Shown in pieces: positions 12,001-25,039 of a stretch of 64,000 nt of DNA. The notes below the pieces were generated by a model. It was not told the origin of the DNA. It was given only the letters and a program-made list of their open reading frames with translations, and did not search any database. The position numbers and the translations under genes are program-made. The stretch's first letter is position 1; each line of letters opens with the position of its first letter. Source of the stretch: Glandiceps talaboti (Eukaryota > Hemichordata > Enteropneusta > Spengelidae); assembly GCF_964340395.1 (NCBI RefSeq), contig NC_135549.1, positions 20,115,342 through 20,179,341 of the forward strand, written 5' to 3'.

Positions 12001-14450
12001 GAATAAGAGGAAGCATACAAACCATAAATAGTGTGATTTATACAATCAATCGCCAATTTGTCAAGATGGATTCGCATCTGCATCATGAACATTTATAGTT
12101 ATTCGTTTCATTTCATTGAAAGGCGGACTTACAGACGGGATGATAGGAGTCACGATATGCTTTTACCTGCCACTACACGTACGTGTTAGTTTATAAATTA
12201 TTCAACCTAATAATCAAATCTTAAATGAGGACATACGAGTTACCACTTAAATTGAGGCAAAAAAATGAATGTATTCGAACAAATAATTGCACACATGTCC
12301 CGCATAATCTACGTCAACGCTTTAGCTTTGGATGTGTCGTGCCGCAGTTTATTTATAAACTTGGCAGTTTTTGGACGATTCAGTTCAACTGACCTAGTTT
12401 CCCAAAATGAAGAGACGTTGTTTAATGTATACATAGAGATTGAGATTCAGTTAACGATATTCAATTCACTGGCTGTTACACTAATTAAGTCTCAAAAAAT
12501 GAGGTCGACAAATTGTTTAGATTTAATACAAAATCTTAGTCAGGTTTCCCAAAGTCCCCAAGCACTGTGAAGTGCACGGTTAAAGATATGCCATAATAGT
12601 CAGGTTACTCAAGAAGTATATGTAACATAAATACTGCGTACTTTTAACCCCATTCAGTTGATGGTTCGTCATTCAAATAAACGAAGAAGGCGCTTAGGTT
12701 TGCTTTCTTCGAAAAAAATGTACGACCAAATAGGCGTCCTTCTAAAATATTGTACGGGTGCTGTATGGTAATTCAATTGTAAAGCCAGGCAAACTTCATT
12801 ACAGATATAATTGTGCGATAAAATGTAAAAAACAACATTTCTTTAGCACTGTTCTACTAATATTCACCTAAATACACAAAGCCAATGGCATTAGCCATAT
12901 ACGTCCATATATATCAATTCGTTATCCCTCGAATTATCAGTATCGGATTTTGACAACATCGACTTTTTAAACTTATTTACCATATTTGAAATTCTGATGT
13001 ATCGTGAGATAATTAATTTGAAATCTATATTCGGATCATTTAATTTACAACCATGTCCCTCGAGAGTCCTTAAATATATTCGGAATGGAGAGACTTGGAG
13101 GAGTAAATGGAATGGATTTGTAGGCTGGTGTTTTTACAAATAGCCAGCGTTGCTACACGTTATTACAATGTACTCTCTTAATGTGTTCAGTATAACGCTG
13201 AACTTAGCGAATTTAAACATACTTGTGGTATGCATGTTAATATAACATGAATTCCCCAGATTATCGAATGTGTCTTGTGTGATGTTCTTTTTGTGTTTAA
13301 TGATGTTTTAGCCCGAAATGACTGAGTACTGTTGACAAGGGAAGTATTGATTTGCCATCAATCTTTGCTCTAAAGTGTAGACAACGTAGCGCATCTATCT
13401 ATAGCAAATCAAGTACATGTTAACAGTCGTGATGTGGACAGGACACCTTGAAACGTCCATTAATCATTATTTTGGACAGAAGGTCATTGACCAGCGATCT
13501 GTACATGCATATTTTTACAATAGTTCAATCTGCTGCATGTAACACGTTGTCTGTAAATGACGCACCTGTGTATTTCGTGACAGTTGAGGGTATGAATCAT
13601 TTTGGTGGTTGTTTGGCTTTTTATACCTGTTTTTGTTTGAAATTTGTTGTTCACATTTCCCATGAGGAATGAAAAGACCAACAGGTCAACATCACACATA
13701 CAATAACGTCATTCAGTGATAATGTATGCAATATGAATATTTGTTTTTAGGGGAAATTTTAATATAGCTGACTTCGCAAATAGTAAACATAAATCACGGT
13801 TTTTTTAAAATTACACGGGCAGGTCCTGGAAGCTTTGAGAAGAACAACACAAAACTCAAGGTAAATATGTATGCATTATAATATATACAGTGAAATTAAT
13901 GAACAAGTGTTCTTCTCTTCGACGTATGGTACCATGCCCCCCCCCGGCTACACCACATAATCTAGTTAGACTTTGAATTGCATATTGTGATATTCCAAAC
14001 GTTTGTGATAATTACATGTTGACAGAATAATATCATAAATAAATTAGCTATTTAATTATTTGAAAGTCAATCATGTATTTCTGTATGTATTCATATGAAA
14101 TTTCTGGTTTTAACCCATCTTGCAGATGGGATCACAACACGTTCAAATTTGAAACATGAGAGACATTCAATAAATTGAGAGTGCTAGCACTGTTGTCAGA
14201 TTCCGAGGTTTTAGTTGATTATTCAGCTATGTATAAACGTTAAGTGGGCCAATGAAATAAGTCATTTATACACCTCGTTAACGCTAAATGGTAAAAATCA
14301 ACATTCTCGCATTAACAGCTGATTATGTCCAAATTAATGAATAGTTAAAATGTACTTTTTGTTGTCAATTCATAGCGTATAATCGTTGTCCTAAGATGTC
14401 AGTAATCGTTGTACTTAGATATCAGTACATATCGTAAATCAACATCCAGG
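9083..14450. other. Long stretch without supportable features
   Basis: Chance-length frames occur (for example 101 codons at 12265-12570 and 93 codons at 9587-9868), but none has a recognisable domain or clear splice signals. Small structures are a 9-C run at 13937-13945 and a hairpin at 14114-14130 (CCCATCT, TGC loop, AGATGGG). Confidence 0.35.
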
Positions 14451-14810
14451 TTACTACCAAACCAGAAAGACTATAGAGTTTCAATTTGGCGCCACGATGA
14501 TTTTTTACATCCCGAACAACGTTGTTTGTTACCAATTACAGACACTGATAGCGCGAACGTAAATGAAATGCTACATTTTGTCTCACTGTGAACACAGTAA
14601 AGTTTTTTATGTTTGAATCTTAGCGCCCCCCCCCCCCCCCGATATGATGTTGATTTCTGTTCACAGTGAGATAAAATGTATCATTTTATATGAGTGGGTG
14701 TTATCAGTGTCTATCTTTTGTTTTATGCCATTTGTTACAAGTTGCAGGAGATTTCAATAAATACTGTACTGCCTGATTGAAACTATATAGTCACTCTGGG
14801 TTGGTAGTAA
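14451..14810. mobile_element. 360-bp imperfect palindromic (foldback/MITE) element
   Basis: The left half reads TTACTACCAAACCAGA at its outer end and the right half ends TCTGGGTTGGTAGTAA. The arms continue as imperfect inverted copies, including GACTATAGAGTTTCAAT against GACTATATAGTTTCAAT. An inner 27-bp block (left about 14567-14593) matches its partner at about 25 of 27 positions. The centre, near 14630, falls within or beside a 15-C run (14626-14640). There is no coding capacity and no clean flanking duplication. The arms are much more diverged than those of the 5.5-kb element, so this copy is older. The exact outer boundary is uncertain. Confidence 0.65.
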
Positions 14811-16966
14811 ACGTCTGTTTAACACTGATTAAAATTCTACACACTCCCATCCCTGGCGCCATTATGAAGTAATACCTTCAAATGTTCTCCGGACTTATCA
14901 CATGGGTTTATCAAGTTGAATTAAGAAGTAAATCGATCATCAAGCAGCGCATTTCCGTTCACGCTTCTTCAAATCGCCACTTAAGAATAAGGACAAGAGT
15001 TCAAGCGTTGAAACGTTGAATTATTTTGAAAATCATTTGAAGATGTGCGGCTGTGGGTACTTGATTGAGTTCGAATCTTGCTGAGAAATAAATCGTTCGT
15101 ATATGGGCATCAAGGTAGTATGCCTTATGGCATGTAACGAGTATCTGCGTTTTAGTGACTCAGATACTGAACGATCATTGAAATATGCCCCGTGGACATT
15201 ATGTTGGGAGTGCTACCTTCTGTAGTTGCTATTTCATATACTAATTAATCATTGAACTACCAGGTATACATACATTTATCAATGATGCACTATCCAGCTG
15301 CAAGTATTCCCAGTCTGGTACTTGTGTCGTTGTCTGAAGTATTCTCGTATTAGCAAGTGGTTTACGTCCCCTACCTTCACCAGTTATGTTTCTCATACAC
15401 CATGTACGATATGTAAAAACTGGAATGTTTTGTACATGAGAAACTCGTGCTAGCATTCTCTTCAAATAGATGTAGGCATACAATACCTAGATATACACTA
15501 GTAATACAGGAAGTAGGGTATTAGCGTGTGCGTTCATTTTAAAACGAGGTAAACAGTTATTTTATATGCAGAGTCATGCTGAATTGATTTTCCGAACTAC
15601 CTACGACAATACAATGTTCATACGAAAATTGTCTAATGATAGACTAGTAATTACTTTGTTACATGTTATTCATAAGCTCTCCCCACTGAATGACATTGTT
15701 CATTGGTCGATTGTACATTTGTGAATTATAGCATAGAAACTGTTTGTATTTCCGCTTGATAAGCATATATGAAATAGTTGTGCAGGTGGGTTTTTTCAGG
15801 TATACAATGAAACCAACGGTGTTCAAGTTAGAAAATATATCACAATGTTTTCGTCTTGATGGCGTCTTCAATGAGTAGATACATTTCATGCTTGACGAAA
15901 CTCAAATCAACCATCCGATGGTACATAAATGAACTCTATGAAGTACGATAACCGTACTTTTTAAAATTCTGATGAACAGATATATTGCATTGTGAATGCT
16001 CTTAAATTCATAAAGGGATAAACGGTCACATATAATTCTATCAGTTTTTCGTTTATTCACTTTTGTAATGTTAATATGTTCCTACAACTGAGGATTCATT
16101 GAAAAAAAAACGTATAATGTAGAAACTTCTGGCAAATCTTTCTACACTAGATACAGCAGAAAACGGAATATAAAGTATACCTCCTTTCGAACAAGGACGT
16201 TGGCTAGTGCAACTATGCCCTGAAGCTCAGGGCACTCTGTATGTCATGTTCAAAGACTGATGACTCCAAATAATTACAACGCTTTGCTTAGCAGTTGCAA
16301 TGAACTGTAAAGTGAACATCAGACTTACAGTCTCATCAAAGGTCGTAGAAAAGTGCAATGTTATGTTATGTTGCTTCAATCCCACTGCTTTCATAGTTAG
16401 GCATTAATCTTCACTGAGTTTCAAACACATCTATCTTTACAAGTGACTGGGTATAATTAGTCTTAGACGGTGTATAGTCTGTGATTTTCTCTATCTATTA
16501 ATGATTTCTTATATGTTGAGAACACTGTGGGCACCTGTTGCTCTAAAACTTTTGTTGTTCGTTCTGTAGCATAATGTCACACTGTCTTCCATATTACGCT
16601 TAGCCTGACAGCTTTACTTGTGCAGAATACATCATACCTACGGGTTCAGTTAATTTTGTTCCTCATTCGTAAATGTCTTTTCCTTATTGCCGTTTCAATA
16701 ATCATGTATACCAGGAATTAAATAAGGTAGTTTTTTTCTTACTGTCGATTTACATCACTTGATTTCTTTTTCAAAGTGAACAATACATTTTTTACATCTT
16801 ACTTTTGCGCCGAATAATCTTTTTTTTTTTATTGAACATTTTCAAAGAAAATATTTTACAAAAACAGAAGACACGCATAGGACGAGGAACAAACAAAAGA
16901 AAGGAAAGGGTTTACAGATCAAAAGAGGGGAGTAAGACACACAAAAAAGAAGACCTACGATATTGT
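14811..16966. other. No gene seen; one strong small hairpin
   Basis: An 8-bp perfect hairpin lies at 16216-16234 (TGCCCTGA, AGC loop, TCAGGGCA). Another short inverted pair, AGTATCTG/CAGATACT, occurs near 15140-15170. The 80-codon minus-strand frame at 15241-15483 is unrecognised. A polypurine-leaning stretch (about 16850-16960) precedes the poly(A) tract. Confidence 0.35.
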
Positions 16967-16991
16967 AAAAAAAAAAAAAAAAAAAAAAAAA
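16967..16991 (+). repeat. Poly(A) tract, 25 nt
   Basis: An uninterrupted run of A follows a purine-rich segment. It could be the tail of a retroposed transcript or a simple expansion. I could not find an identifiable parent sequence upstream or a convincing flanking duplication. Confidence 0.9.
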
Positions 16992-17629
16992 CTAGTTAAG
17001 GAAAATTACAAAAACCTAAGTAATTGTATTACTTATGACGTTTCTATAGTATCTAATATTTTCTAATTAAATGTCTAATAATAAGTACAGTAGTTTTCTT
17101 CACTAACTTTAAAATCAAAGTTATGACTGAAAGTCGAGAAATTTTACTGTTTGGCTTTAAGCAGTTCGTTCATATTCAGCATGATATTCCAATACAATTA
17201 ATTGACTTTTGTATATTTGGGGATGTATTGCTGCAGGAACATTAGTCTTAATACTAACTCCTAACTTAGTATAGTAGCAAAATCAATAGGAACTTGAAAG
17301 CGTGTTAAAGCGATTGTTGTATGACATGTGTTGCACGCAAAATTTGGAAAAATATCACACATAGACCCACTCTTAGTACATAAGGCTATGTTAAAACATC
17401 AAAATATATTACTCCGTGTTAAGAAATTACAAGCATAACATATACAGAAAGGTCATTAGGGCCATATACATAGATAGAAACTAGACCACTATCCTGCCAA
17501 GTGACACATGTTATTGCTGTTTTCGTAAGAAAATATCACACGAATCCTTGCTGCTACAAACGTATCAATCTCAATATTAGAATATATCACACAGAGCTAG
17601 AGGAGTTTATACAGGATCGTGACTCAATG

Positions 17630-17644
17630 CCCCCCCCCCCCCCC
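17630..17644. repeat. Poly(C) run, 15 nt
   Basis: A homopolymer of 15 C. Similar C/G runs recur in the window (13937, 14626, 36612, 46135 as G, 61033), so they may be a feature of this genome; runs this long are also prone to length error. Confidence 0.9.
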
Positions 17645-17825
17645 GTGTTCTTTTCTTATGGATATGCATTCAAGTCTAAACGTTGTGACATACTAAGACT
17701 GTAGACAAGGAAAACAACAATCTAAGAAATACTTCACGGCCCTATGCTATCCTAGTATCGAACTGAATAATAACGGCTTTTGAAACATCAGTTTAACATA
17801 TTTCATTCGACGATTATATCCCCAG

Positions 17826-17954
17826 TCGGAGTGGAAAACAAAATAATTCAGAGTTCTGAAGTGACAAAACCCATCACAGTGACAAAGAACAAAAACGAAG
17901 CGCTGATCAAGTTTGACTGTTACAGTAGAATGTTACTTGGAACACTGCAATGGG
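17826..17954 (+). CDS. Weak candidate internal exon, unknown product
   Basis: An open frame runs through 17780-17986. Within it, the segment after a pyrimidine-rich AG (TATATCCCCAG at 17815-17825) and before GTGGGT (17955) encodes a hydrophilic stretch beginning VGVENKIIQSSEVTKPITV and then K/N/E-rich. The amino-acid make-up looks more protein-like than most frames here. I recognise no domain, the donor is only moderate, and no neighbouring exon is identified. It may well be chance. Confidence 0.13.
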
Positions 17955-20900
17955 GTGGGTTCTGGAAATCCTCAGATGTATTTTGATACACTGTATACGT
18001 AATTAAGACATTCTCGTGGAAGATATATCACTAGATTTATTGAAAGCAATCAAGTTTTATTTTCCCAGAAAATATATTTTTTTTAATATTATAACTAAAT
18101 TATTATGTTCATATATAGCTCACTTTCAGACATCCTGTGGAGCATACTGCCTTATATATGATACAAAACGTTATTACCAGCAATTGTATGTGTCTGTTCG
18201 AAAGCATTTCTTGCCTCCAGTGACTACATTTTACAATACCTAGGAAAAAGGGACAACATATTTGCAATTACGTACCCCGAAACAAACTCTCGAAGTCGAT
18301 CAAGTAAGTAACTCTAGTATGAAGCACGCCCACAGATGACTAATCTGATTAGTGGTAATCGTCAAGTTATTGCAGGATGTGGTGATTGCATCGGTTGTTG
18401 CTTCATGGCTTAGGTTTTAAGATGGATAGGTCCACCTGTTGAATATGCGACAATGCGCCTCCACAATGATATGGGGCTTTTACTTTGCGCCATGTGGGGG
18501 CGTGCTCCATTCACAAAAGAGCTAGTTTCTACAAGGTTTCCCAAGGTCATACTAGTCATGAGGCTAGAAAACATAAGCGTTCTATTAGTATTAGATCCAA
18601 GATTCATTCCTTATGATTAGTTCATTTTGCTACATTATTAACATAAAGTATATTCACATGCTTGTGGTTTCTATTCCGTCTCCCTACGCTCTTGGAATTT
18701 CGGGTACGATTTGCCTTTACACACCCCTCACGAGCACAACTCGATCGTGGGGCAGTCACGTACTTGTACGTTTTAGCACTGGGGATGTTAAACATGTATG
18801 TAACACAGTGTACGAATGTATCAACACGTATTTCGTACGTCATGGCTACGACATCTATGAGTTACACGTGATGGAATAATAAGCTAAACCTAGCAAAGCA
18901 AACCCCTCCTGAAACGGTTTGCTGAACGTTAGATTCCAGTCAATAACAATCGATAATTCTCGATGATAAGGACCATCAATAAGTGGATAGTACTCATTGA
19001 AAGGGTACCGCTTTGTTTCATGCTATATCAGCTTTTCTTTTTTTCCAAATGTCGTACCAGGTATACTAAGTCCAGTAAATCAATATTGAAGGCAGACTCA
19101 GACTAACGTTCACATAATATGTCTAGAGTGGTTCGAATCATAGGCCCAAATATACATCATAGTCTTGACTAGCTATCCATACTACTTTATAGGAGATAGA
19201 CGAGACAGTTTAAAATGACTTCACAAGAAAGCTGATTATCGGTTGTGACGTACACCATTAGGCGATATTTGATAACGACGTACCCCTTGTGAGAAATACG
19301 TGATACCTCTTCTGATTACCCACGAGACTTATAGAACACACAACTGACAAATTTGCATAAATATAAGAGTGTCTGTGCGAACGAACGACTTACATATGGC
19401 ACTTCGAAAAAGGACACCATTCTTCTACCGTCGCCATTCACGACACCACCAGATTATATGCTCAAGAGTGGCTTTGCACAAATCGAGGTACGTCATTTAG
19501 TAAACATGTAATATAATTTGCTGTCCACATCATCGCCGAAGTAGTTTTTTTTTTTGTTAAACTTAAATTCTTAATAATGTTCCAGTCTGGTTGTATTGTA
19601 TTTCATTAAGTGTTTCTTCAAATTATATTGACATGATTGATTTAATGTTACATGATTTATTTAATATTACTATGCTACATAAATTTATGAAAACATAATT
19701 CCGTTTGATATTAAGATCAATGGAGTATTCATAACTGAACCTATAGGACATATCATTGGTTGTTTTGGTACGAATACAACCGTCGCCAGACAAGGGATAT
19801 GTTCACCCCAATTGGCTTATCTGTGTAAGCTGATTCGCCGTTCCACGATGGCGCCATTACGCCAACCATGTGTGCATGTACCAGTATGTGTTCACCTGAA
19901 AAGTAAAGCAACAGGGCAAGTCTTGAAAATGTATAGAACACCGCCCGCTGTAGAGATCAACAGTCAATAAACATCAGCTTGAATCGTACATGCAAAACAT
20001 TTAATATCATTTAATCTTGAGAACTGGAATATTCTACTGTTCATATTCGGATATATAATGTACTGTGCGATAAAGGTTTTATGCTCATAAAGTAGGCCAT
20101 TACAGTTTAAATGTTAACGTGATTATTATTTTTCGTTTTTAAATGCATACTTGTCCATTTTTTGAATTCATATACCAGCCATGATTGTAGTGACTTGAAT
20201 ACACAAATAGAATCTAAACTGTCAAATTCCAGTTAAACTGTCAAATTAATGCTAAAGAAGGTTATTTATGTCACAGTATTAACTACGTAATATTTTGAGT
20301 GATAAGAATCACTTGTAGCCGACATGTAAATGTTTTCTCCGTAGAGCGCGGGAACATTTAAGACCAACAATTACTCATATAATTCTTCATTCTGTAGATC
20401 TCATATGAAGTGATTCCACGAATTTAATGCTTTTCAAATTATGCGAAGTGGAGTACAGTAAATTTTGAGGGGAAAAAGAAGAAGAAGAAAAAGGAATTGG
20501 GTGAAATTAATACAGATAGTAAAAGGTGAGCTTTCGAAGACATGACTTCACTGTGTTATGAATTAAGAATAGAGTCTCTGTCCTCAAATGTTAAAAAACG
20601 ACACTCCAGGCTTTCCCAATCACTAAGCATTTTGTAATGATGTACTTATTTAGGGTGTATTCGATTGGAAAGAATCGTTGCTTAACAACCTACATCAATG
20701 CCTGAAATGCTAATAGTTAATGATTATAGGAATGTACCAGTAATATACGGAGAGAGTGAAGTGACATATTTTCAGTGATTTTGTGAACAAGGATTGTGAT
20801 TGACAGCGAATCAATAACATATTTGTGTATGCAACTGTAGCATATTAAAAGATAGTTATTTTGCATTCCTTTCGGCAAACTGCAGTAGTTCAAAGGACAC

Positions 20901-22824
20901 ACTGGGATGATTGATGACTTGGCAGGAAATCCTGAAGTCATGCGCGCAAGAGTTTTGACAAAAAGGATTTACAGAACAAATTCCATACAAATGGTAACTG
21001 TACAATTGACTGAATGATCGGAAATGTAGATTTCATTTAGTTTTCAGCACTGTTACACCTGGACACGTACGACGTGCTAAGAAGTGTTATTACTCGCCAA
21101 ATGTGTTGAAGAATTGCTCGATATTCCCCTGGGTTCCGAAAGTACATCGTTTTGTTTGACTCCTTTAACCATCAGTAACGATTAAAATATTCATTGTGGT
21201 ATTACAACAATGACCCCATCCGATGTCGTGTATAGAGCGAATCAAAGATTTATGCATTCAAAAGTCACCAAGGATTCGTTAATACCAATGTTATTTTATA
21301 AAGGCGGAATGTGCCCCAGGCACCACTTCAAATTCCCTGAAATTCATGTCATTCAAATTACTCCAAAGTTTGGCAATTAAAATCTTGATCCTATTCCTAG
21401 GAAATAATAGAAGACATTGGGGGTGAGGCATCTTGATTGCAAGGAGGTTAAAAATATTTCATCCTCCCATTGAGTTAACACAGTATTAGGCAGCCATTTT
21501 GTATTCTAGAATATATGTGAACTCTTGTCATTTTGACCACTATCTATAAAGTTCACAACGTCTGTTACAACTGATAACGTAGTAACCAGCTGATGATGTA
21601 TCAACCATACATCGTAGTAAAAAAACTCAAGTAGATGTGTCACCAAATATGTTGTAGTGGTGCTCGTGAATATCAAAACATCACTCCAAAATATTTGCCT
21701 TTGATATGCAATACATGTATTTGTATCTAGAAGAGAGCATCGTCAGTCATCCATGTCAATTTTTAAGACAAAAGAAGAACGTGTACAGCTTAAACCCCCA
21801 AGAGGCAATTCAGGACTTGTGCCGTTTGTAAAATAGTTTCACCATTTTACATTATCAAACATACTGCTTAAACGAATAACTATTTACCTTCAGTTTTCGC
21901 ATATGATTGCTGACTACCATCGACGCCGACTAAGACCTATACTGGGTAATGAATACAGAACAGATTTCAACTCATTTTTCTTGGCAATCGCACATATTAT
22001 AAGTAATGCAAAACCTTGTCTTTAGGTCTTTATTTCCTGGGAGTCGTTCTACTTTAAAAGTCAAATTATCCGATGATGAATGTGAAGATATTCATAAAAG
22101 CTTTTGGCCTATAAAATTATAAGCTACTGTAATAAGTCGAACAGTTGATCTCGTTTGTCATAATCGGTGTTTTTTAATTGTACGTTTTATAAAAATCGAG
22201 AAAATTCGTTACATTTGCTATTTATGTCAAGTTATAGCGAAAGAAGTAACCATTCACTATGAATTATATGCCTTGCTCACTCAAAGGAAATCTTGGATAG
22301 TAATCCGAAAATGTACACAAGGTACTAATTAAACTTAAACTTTTTTTTCAAATTCACACCACATTCCGTGATTGCTTGTGTAACAAGTACGAGGCAAATG
22401 CTAGACATGATTGCCTCCATTGTACAGCGTGTACAAATAGTGACACCTCTTTCTTTGATGTTGACTCATAACATGTCATGTAACATGACTATCCAATCGA
22501 AAAAAAAAAAGTTGTGAAATATTTCAGTTTTCAGCATATTGTTAAAACATGTCCCCTATTTGATACAACAATAGTTGCATTTCTATTAATACAATCTGCA
22601 AAGTTTTACTCATTCCTATCATGGTTCCCCATGAAATGGTAAATTAATTTAAAAAACACAAAAATCGTCCTTGTTCCATTCAAATGGGGTATACATAAGC
22701 TGGTTGTAAATGGATGATAATTTCGCCGTCTTCTCTAGGGAGACGAGAGCTGCACGATCAATCGATTAGCCACTCTAGCAGTCCATCTAATATTAACAAA
22801 TACTAAATGACGGGTTCTGTTAAA
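17955..22824. other. Long stretch without supportable features
   Basis: The region contains assorted 60-90 codon frames, including a minus-strand one at 18410-18607 that I could not identify. A box-B-like GGTTCGAATCA sits at about 19129-19139 without a convincing tRNA fold. A short direct repeat TAAACTGTCAAATT occurs twice at about 20214-20246. Nothing is supportable as a gene. Confidence 0.35.
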
Positions 22825-23025
22825 AGCTTTCGATCAGAAATCAATCTGGGATTATAAAAGTCGATGTAACCTGTCTGTCATCAGTAAAGAACAAAGGTTT
22901 GAAAAAGTAGCACAGACACTTTGAAAAATCTTTGGAAAGAAGCAGCTTTCGATCACAAATAAAATCTTGGATTACCAAAATCGATGCATCCACACTGGTG
23001 ATAAATATCAAAGGGTGGAGAGGTA
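22825..23025. repeat. Two-copy diverged direct repeat, 119-bp offset
   Basis: AGCTTTCGATCA begins at 22825 and again at 22944. The sequence stays related for about 75 bp in each copy (A-TCTGGGATTA/A-TCTTGGATTA, then TCGATG and AAAGG). The copies are clearly diverged, which suggests an old local duplication. Confidence 0.65.
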
Positions 23026-23616
23026 CCGTGGATTATTTTATTAGTTAAAGCAAGAGGGTTTTTTATATATTTATTTATTTCTCAACTTTCTTCAAACTCC
23101 CTTTGATATGTTTTTTTACTATGTAGGTCCTACAACCGGATATTACAAGTTGTGCAACTCAAAATTACTCTTGTGATTTTCGAGGCAGCCCAAATATAAA
23201 TGATTCCGTATCCGTACTCCGTATCCGTATCCGTGTTAATGTTAAAATGTATAAAATCTCACATAAACTTATGTTGTCGTCAGCTATGAAATCATTGTAA
23301 CTGCATTCACATGGAGACATTTTGCGGAGGCTCCAAGTTTTGATAGCGTTGTTGACGTCATGTCAGTACTATTGTCACAAAGGATGGTCGTTCACCAGTG
23401 TAACAAAAGGGTTGACCTCTAATGTTAACATTACTTCTCCATCAGTGTTACTCTCTGATCTCCACTTAGCTGGTAGATCATGTAACCACACTCGAGCCAC
23501 TCTCATATCTCCACTTGTACACGGGATCACTTGGACTTTAGGTAATTAGCTAGCAGACATAACACAGTGTTCATGGTTAACTTCTGAATCATTTTAGAAG
23601 CAGCCACAGAGCAGAT

Positions 23617-23940
23617 CTAAACTCCTAGTCTAGGCCTAGCTGCTTCCTTCATCTCGCTCCCTTCTAAAGCGAACCCATGCTTTATTCCAATTTTAAATTC
23701 TTTTAAAAACATAAAGTATGCAATACTCAAATGATTGGGTGATAAAATCATCAGCACCATAAATGAATAAACCAAAGTTTGTTGTTGCCTTAATTCATTG
23801 CGAATATTAGACAGTTGTATTCTATCATCGGTATCACTATTGAGTGACATGTCCATGTTGTTCACATGTGCTTCCCAGTATGCAACGAATGATTGTCTGT
23901 CTTTTTGAGGAATTTTCCGGACGTTGCCCAAATGACGCAT
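23617..23940 (-). CDS. Weak candidate coding segment, unknown product
   Basis: A 107-codon frame starts at a true ATG (23940) on the minus strand. The first about 57 residues (starting MRHLGNVRKIPQKDRQSF, with a YWEAHVNNMDM stretch) are hydrophilic and balanced. The remainder turns hydrophobic and irregular, as if the frame had run past an exon end. I see no domain I can name. No strong splice donor is obvious after the good part, although GTTTAT follows near residue 57. The ATG context is weak (T at -3). It could be a real exon of an unrecognised gene or chance. Confidence 0.18.
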   Translation of the reverse strand: MRHLGNVRKIPQKDRQSFVAYWEAHVNNMDMSLNSDTDDRIQLSNIRNELRQQQTLVYSFMVLMILSPNHLSIAYFMFLKEFKIGIKHGFALEGSEMKEAARPRLGV

Positions 23941-25039
23941 TAAAGCAACGTAATTATACTTGCCCCAGTTACATTCAGAAAAAAAAATATTTGCAATTAT
24001 ACGTTACTTTTACGAAAACTGCAATATGTACCTGTAGGCGGCGCTGCTCTATTAATGATTCTTTGGAGACATTCTGAAAAAGAGTAATTATTAAGCAAAT
24101 ATGAAAGACAGGAATGATATCTCCATATGTAACTCATCTAAACCATCAACACGATAAGCTAAATTTGAAATGTGATACTATTATATTGGCTTGATATATT
24201 GAAAGAAGCGATAATGGATTTTCGAATCATCTGATGAAGAAACGTTTTGTATTCAACATCTTCATTCGTACATTATTATCCACATACAAAAATGATAAGA
24301 TAATCTCTCGGACTACGTTATTGTAAAATATAACCAGAGGTTACAAAAGTTCAGTGCATATTAGTAGCAGCGACTTGAAAAAGAACCTTTCCCCTAGAGT
24401 TCTCGTACTTATGTCATACATGTATTCGCCTTCTTCTTTTACAAAGAAAGTGTTGGATTTATATATACATGACATGTATACCAAGTCACGTATATGATCT
24501 GTTCGAAAGACTGCCAAACTGACTCAGACGGTCGTATATTTTTTAACACTGTAACGTCTCATTGCTAGCGAACGTTGGCACCACACAACAGTTTGGTTCG
24601 TTATACACAATTTGCTCTCATGGGGGATGCATCCAAGATATCATGACATTGATGTATTTTCAGTTTTCATACAATCGATTGACGATACTGCAAAATTCTT
24701 CTGGCGTTCACAAGGCCTTAGGCTCCTGACAATTGTATAATAGTTACAAGACTCTTGTGATGGGAAATCTCGTTTATACTTTAAAACAATCTGAAAGTGA
24801 GTGTTTAGCCAGGCTAGTGATGATACTGATCTTCTTCGAAAGTTCTACAAATCAATCTGCATCAAACAAAGATAAATGATCTCTCCATATATTGAGGTTG
24901 CAAGACCCCCGACATAGCATTATTAGAAAGTCTAAAGGATGACATAATCAAACCAGATACAAACTGAATGCCCTTTGTAGTGGCAAAACTCCAGCCTTTT
25001 GACTGTGCATTGCCAAATCCGAAATTCTGACCTACCTTA
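23941..25039. other. No feature seen
   Basis: AT-rich sequence without arrays or strong inverted repeats. CTGATGA followed closely by GAAAC at 24231-24243 lacks any helix II between them, so it is not a ribozyme. Confidence 0.4.

Noticed and set aside
19129-19139. GGTTCGAATCA resembling a tRNA box B
   Set aside because: I found no matching T-stem, acceptor stem or anticodon arm around it.
24231-24243. CTGATGA close to GAAAC, as in a hammerhead core
   Set aside because: Only one base lies between the two boxes, so helix II cannot form.
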